Shown here: in pieces, positions 24,802-26,885 of the stretch
Layout of the letters: the number at the start of each line of letters is the position of its first letter
Position numbering within the stretch: the first letter of the stretch is position 1
From: JBEBSD01 sp040394475
Lineage (GTDB): Bacteria; Bacteroidota; Bacteroidia; Cytophagales; Spirosomataceae
Assembly (NCBI GenBank): GCA_040394475.1
Contig: JBEBSD010000083.1
Location: 1 to 26,885, forward strand
Reading direction: 5' to 3'
DNA: 26,885 nt
Made by a program: the position numbers and the translations under genes
Notes under the pieces: model-generated
What the model was told of the DNA's origin: nothing
The model's input: the letters and a program-made list of their open reading frames with translations, nothing else
Databases searched by the model: none

Positions 24802-25887
24802 TTAGTAATTACATCCCCGGCTGCTGATCACAATTTCTCCGTTCGTCTCTTCAAAAGAAGCCCGGATCGATTTACAAACAAGGTCAAGTTTTTCTTTAAA
24901 AGGCTCATCGCCCAGGGTTGCCGTCACCTGGCAGTTCCTCAGCAGTTCTTTGTCGTACCGGATGCGGATCCCGTAGGCTGCTTCCAGCTCATCGAACACC
25001 CTGCCTATGGCGATATCTTCGTAGACAAATTTGCGGGCCTTAAGGTCAGGCAGCATTTCCGGGATTTCAACAAGTGCCTTGCCGGGCTGCAGGCTACCAT
25101 CCTTATAGACAATTTCCTGATTCGGCAACAGCACGACCGGTTCCGCCTGCAATCCATCCAGAGGCGCCCTTGGGCTGACCGCTACCTTGCCGGTTACGAC
25201 GCTGACCACGGTTTGTTTCACCCCGGCCCTGGTATTGACGCGAAAACTGGTGCCGAGCACTTTTGTCACCAAATCGTCGGTATATACCAGAAAGGGTTTC
25301 GACGGGTTACGCGTTACCTTGAAAAAGGCGCTGCCTTCGAGGTAGGTCACCCGCTCGCCGGTGCTGGTATCGGGATGGTACTTTAAAGAGGCTGCGGGGT
25401 CAAGCAGCACTTCGCTGCCATCGGGCAATACCACATTCTTCGGGGTGTTCCCGTGATTGGCTGCCACGATCCACTCGCCTGCCGGAACAGCATCCGTTAC
25501 GTCGGTCCCCCTGCTTCCATTCCAGTAAAACCGGCCCAACACCAACGCCAGTCCTATCAGCAGCATAACAGAAGCTGCATACCGCATCGCGATGGTTGTC
25601 CAGGCCGGCCGGCCCGGGATCCTGATGGTGTCGGACTCCCTGATCTTCCGGAGCGTATCTGCTATCGCCTGGTCTGCCTCCCGGGAGGACAGGCGATGGA
25701 GCGGCACTTCCAGCGTCCGCAGCAATGCAACCGCACGGTTAATTTCCTGCTGCTTACCCGGGTGTGTTTTCATCCACTCCCGCCAGAATACGTCGGCTTC
25801 CCGGTGCTGTCCGACGATCCATTCCCTGAACCAGGGGTCTCTGGCAAAATCTTCAGCAAGAAAATCTGTGTAGGATGCTTCCATCAT
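24802..25887 (-). CDS. FecR-family anti-sigma factor (block 1)
   Basis: This 361-residue inner-membrane protein should regulate the block 1 sigma factor. The cytoplasmic N-terminal region (1-98) is followed by one transmembrane helix at about 100-119. The periplasmic FecR domain is at about 145-238 (VVLPDGSEVLLDPAASLKY, YLEGSAFFKV, KVLGTSFRVNTR, VVTGKVAV) and a DUF4974-like domain is at about 286-356. Two adjacent ATGs (25887 and 25884) are equally possible starts. Unlike block 2, the gene is separated from its sigma gene by 107 bp, with no clear promoter in that gap, and no tandem-repeat tail is present. The STN domain of the SusC encoded next is its likely signalling partner. Confidence 0.93.
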   Translation of the reverse strand: MMEASYTDFLAEDFARDPWFREWIVGQHREADVFWREWMKTHPGKQQEINRAVALLRTLEVPLHRLSSREADQAIADTLRKIRESDTIRIPGRPAWTTIAMRYAASVMLLIGLALVLGRFYWNGSRGTDVTDAVPAGEWIVAANHGNTPKNVVLPDGSEVLLDPAASLKYHPDTSTGERVTYLEGSAFFKVTRNPSKPFLVYTDDLVTKVLGTSFRVNTRAGVKQTVVSVVTGKVAVSPRAPLDGLQAEPVVLLPNQEIVYKDGSLQPGKALVEIPEMLPDLKARKFVYEDIAIGRVFDELEAAYGIRIRYDKELLRNCQVTATLGDEPFKEKLDLVCKSIRASFEETNGEIVISSRGCNY

Positions 25888-25994
25888 TCGGTTCTACGGT
25901 TTCAATTAAGAGAATGGCAAACCTGAGGACAGATACCCTGTTTCGGTTAAAAAATATTCTGTTTTTTTCTGAACAGCGATTGTATTCAGCACGA

Positions 25995-26603
25995 TCAGGG
26001 TGCTTGCAGCAGGCAGGAAAGGAGTGTGGCCAGCAAGGAAAGATTGGCCGGATAGGCTTTTCGGAGGGAGTGAATGGCCTTTTGCAGAATATTGGAGACC
26101 GATTGTTCGGAAATGTTCATGACGGCGGCTATTTCCGGACGGGTGAGCCCCTGGTAATACCTCAGGTAGATAGCCTCCCGCTGGCGTCCGGACAGCTTTT
26201 CAAGCAGCTCTGCTATCAGATGCATTTGCTCCCGTATGGCTTCCTGTTGTGAAACGAGGCTCTCCGGTGTGCTATAGTGCGCAAAGACCTCTTCAGGCTG
26301 CCCTTCCAGCGTCACCCAGGCCCCTTTACTCCCATTGTTAACCATTTTCCGGCGCAGGGAAGTCAGTAAATAGGCTTTCGGGGAATCAGGCACCGTCAGC
26401 GAAGTGCGGTATTGCCACAGGTTGATAAAAACATCCTGAATGCAGTCTTTAATAAAGGCGTCGTCTTTGGTGAATTTCCGGCCATAATTATATAAGGTGC
26501 CGTACATCGCATCCATCAGCTGTTTTAAAACGTTCTCATCGCCACTCTCTTTCAGGAGGGTCCACAATACAACCAGATCGGGCGCTTGGATCGTTTTTTT
26601 CAT
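25995..26603 (-). CDS. ECF sigma-70 factor, FecI-like (block 1)
   Basis: This 202-residue protein should recruit RNA polymerase to the block 1 operon. Region 2 is at about 25-95 with the core-binding helix IKDCIQDVFINLWQYR (51-66) and SPKAYLLTSLRRKMV (74-88). Region 4 is at about 128-182 with the helix-turn-helix TRPEIAAVMNISEQSVSNILQKA (154-176). The tail from about 186 to 200 is hydrophobic, as in the block 2 sigma. The gene is the first of block 1, and fecR follows after 107 bp. The ATG at 26603 is used because region 2 begins soon after. It is clearly distinct in sequence from the block 2 sigma, so promoter specificity probably differs. Confidence 0.92.
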   Translation of the reverse strand: MKKTIQAPDLVVLWTLLKESGDENVLKQLMDAMYGTLYNYGRKFTKDDAFIKDCIQDVFINLWQYRTSLTVPDSPKAYLLTSLRRKMVNNGSKGAWVTLEGQPEEVFAHYSTPESLVSQQEAIREQMHLIAELLEKLSGRQREAIYLRYYQGLTRPEIAAVMNISEQSVSNILQKAIHSLRKAYPANLSLLATLLSCLLQAP

Positions 26604-26684
26604 AGCGGCACATATTGCCTGTAACCGGCTTACTTACGTACAGACGCTGCCTTTTTCTAACTTGCCGGAAAACAGGACGGCGCG

Positions 26685-26692
26685 CCAATTTA
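26685..26692 (-). promoter_or_regulatory. Possible -7 element for the block 1 sigma gene
   Basis: On the minus strand this reads TAAATTGG, one mismatch from TAnnTTTG, 81 bp upstream of the sigma ATG. A TTGG sequence lies 20 bp further upstream where TTTG would be expected. Weak support. Confidence 0.25.
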
Positions 26693-26790
26693 CAGAATCA
26701 TTGACGGATTTGCCAATTGTTTCTGAAATATTGTCCGGCCAAATGAAAAAAAGTGTGGGTAAAGGGCGGGGGGAGTTGTTGCTGGATTTT

Positions 26791-26840
26791 GGCTGTTGGC
26801 TAGCAGCTTTCGGCTTTCGGCTATCAGCCCTCAGCTATCG
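26791..26840. repeat. Partial relative of the palindromic intergenic element
   Basis: This stretch reads GGCTAGCAGCTTTCGGC, then TTTCGGCTATCAGCCC and TCAGCTATCGG. It resembles the left arm of copies A and B (GGTTATCAGCTTTCGGC, TCAGCTATCAGC) but lacks the 14-bp core repeats. It is followed by GTGAGCGCAGTCGAAC, a sequence type that recurs in intergenic DNA of this phylum. The rest of 26604-26885 shows no gene. Confidence 0.6.
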
Positions 26841-26885
26841 GACAAAATACGATGGGTGAGCGCAGTCGAACCCAGGACCTGAGCC

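Noticed and set aside
24787..24806. TTTAGGGTTAAGGGTTTAG resembles telomeric repeat sequence
   Set aside because: It is short, imperfect and overlaps the end of the fecR gene in a bacterial context; coincidence.
26850..26885. Sequence GCAGTCGAACCCAGGACC looks like a tRNA T-arm region at the right edge
   Set aside because: On neither strand can a proper T stem form around the TTCGA-like core, and no anticodon arm is nearby. It fits an intergenic repeat better.

Overview
The window looks like chromosomal DNA of a Bacteroidota bacterium, probably Cytophagales or Chitinophagales/Sphingobacteriales. Reasons: two full sets of SusC-like TonB-dependent porin and SusD/RagB lipoprotein, each next to a FecI-type ECF sigma factor and a FecR-type anti-sigma factor; a PVC-type haem-binding dehydrogenase; few strong Shine-Dalgarno sites; and short intergenic palindromic repeats. 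I cannot name a species.

Layout. Positions 1-55 are the 3' part of a tRNA-Gly(TCC), followed by a clean hairpin terminator. A gene-free stretch (82-510) leads to two plus-strand genes: a secreted class 3 lipase-like hydrolase and a small VOC (glyoxalase-fold) protein. A minus-strand alpha/beta hydrolase follows. These three genes look more AT-rich than the rest. From about 3.4 kb to the right end every gene is on the minus strand, in two blocks.

Block 2 (13472 down to 3496), in order of transcription: ECF sigma, FecR, SusC with STN domain, SusD, a GH5-like lipoprotein and a GH39-like glycoside hydrolase. Gaps are small and sigma and FecR overlap, so this reads as one polysaccharide-utilisation operon under cell-surface signalling.

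Block 1 (26603 down to 13885): ECF sigma, FecR, SusC with STN domain, SusD, then a secreted endonuclease/exonuclease/phosphatase-fold enzyme, a lipoprotein PVC-type dehydrogenase with a C-terminal CxxCH cytochrome c, and a secreted NodB polysaccharide deacetylase with an extra C-terminal beta-rich domain. No classical glycosidase or lyase is in this block, which makes its cargo the most unusual part of the window.

How it should work (established for FecIR/SusCD families, inferred here): ligand binding by SusCD at the outer membrane is passed through the STN domain to FecR in the inner membrane, which frees or activates the sigma factor to transcribe the local susCD and cargo. Block 2 would hydrolyse a glycan. 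Block 1 would deacetylate and oxidise a decorated or polyanionic substrate and possibly cut phosphoester groups.

Non-coding structure: two near-identical palindromic elements with 14-bp tandem repeats inside flank the block 1 susD; a partial relative lies at the right end; an opposite-facing terminator-like hairpin lies between fecR and susC of block 1; and a 12-bp in-frame tandem repeat forms the tail of the block 2 FecR.
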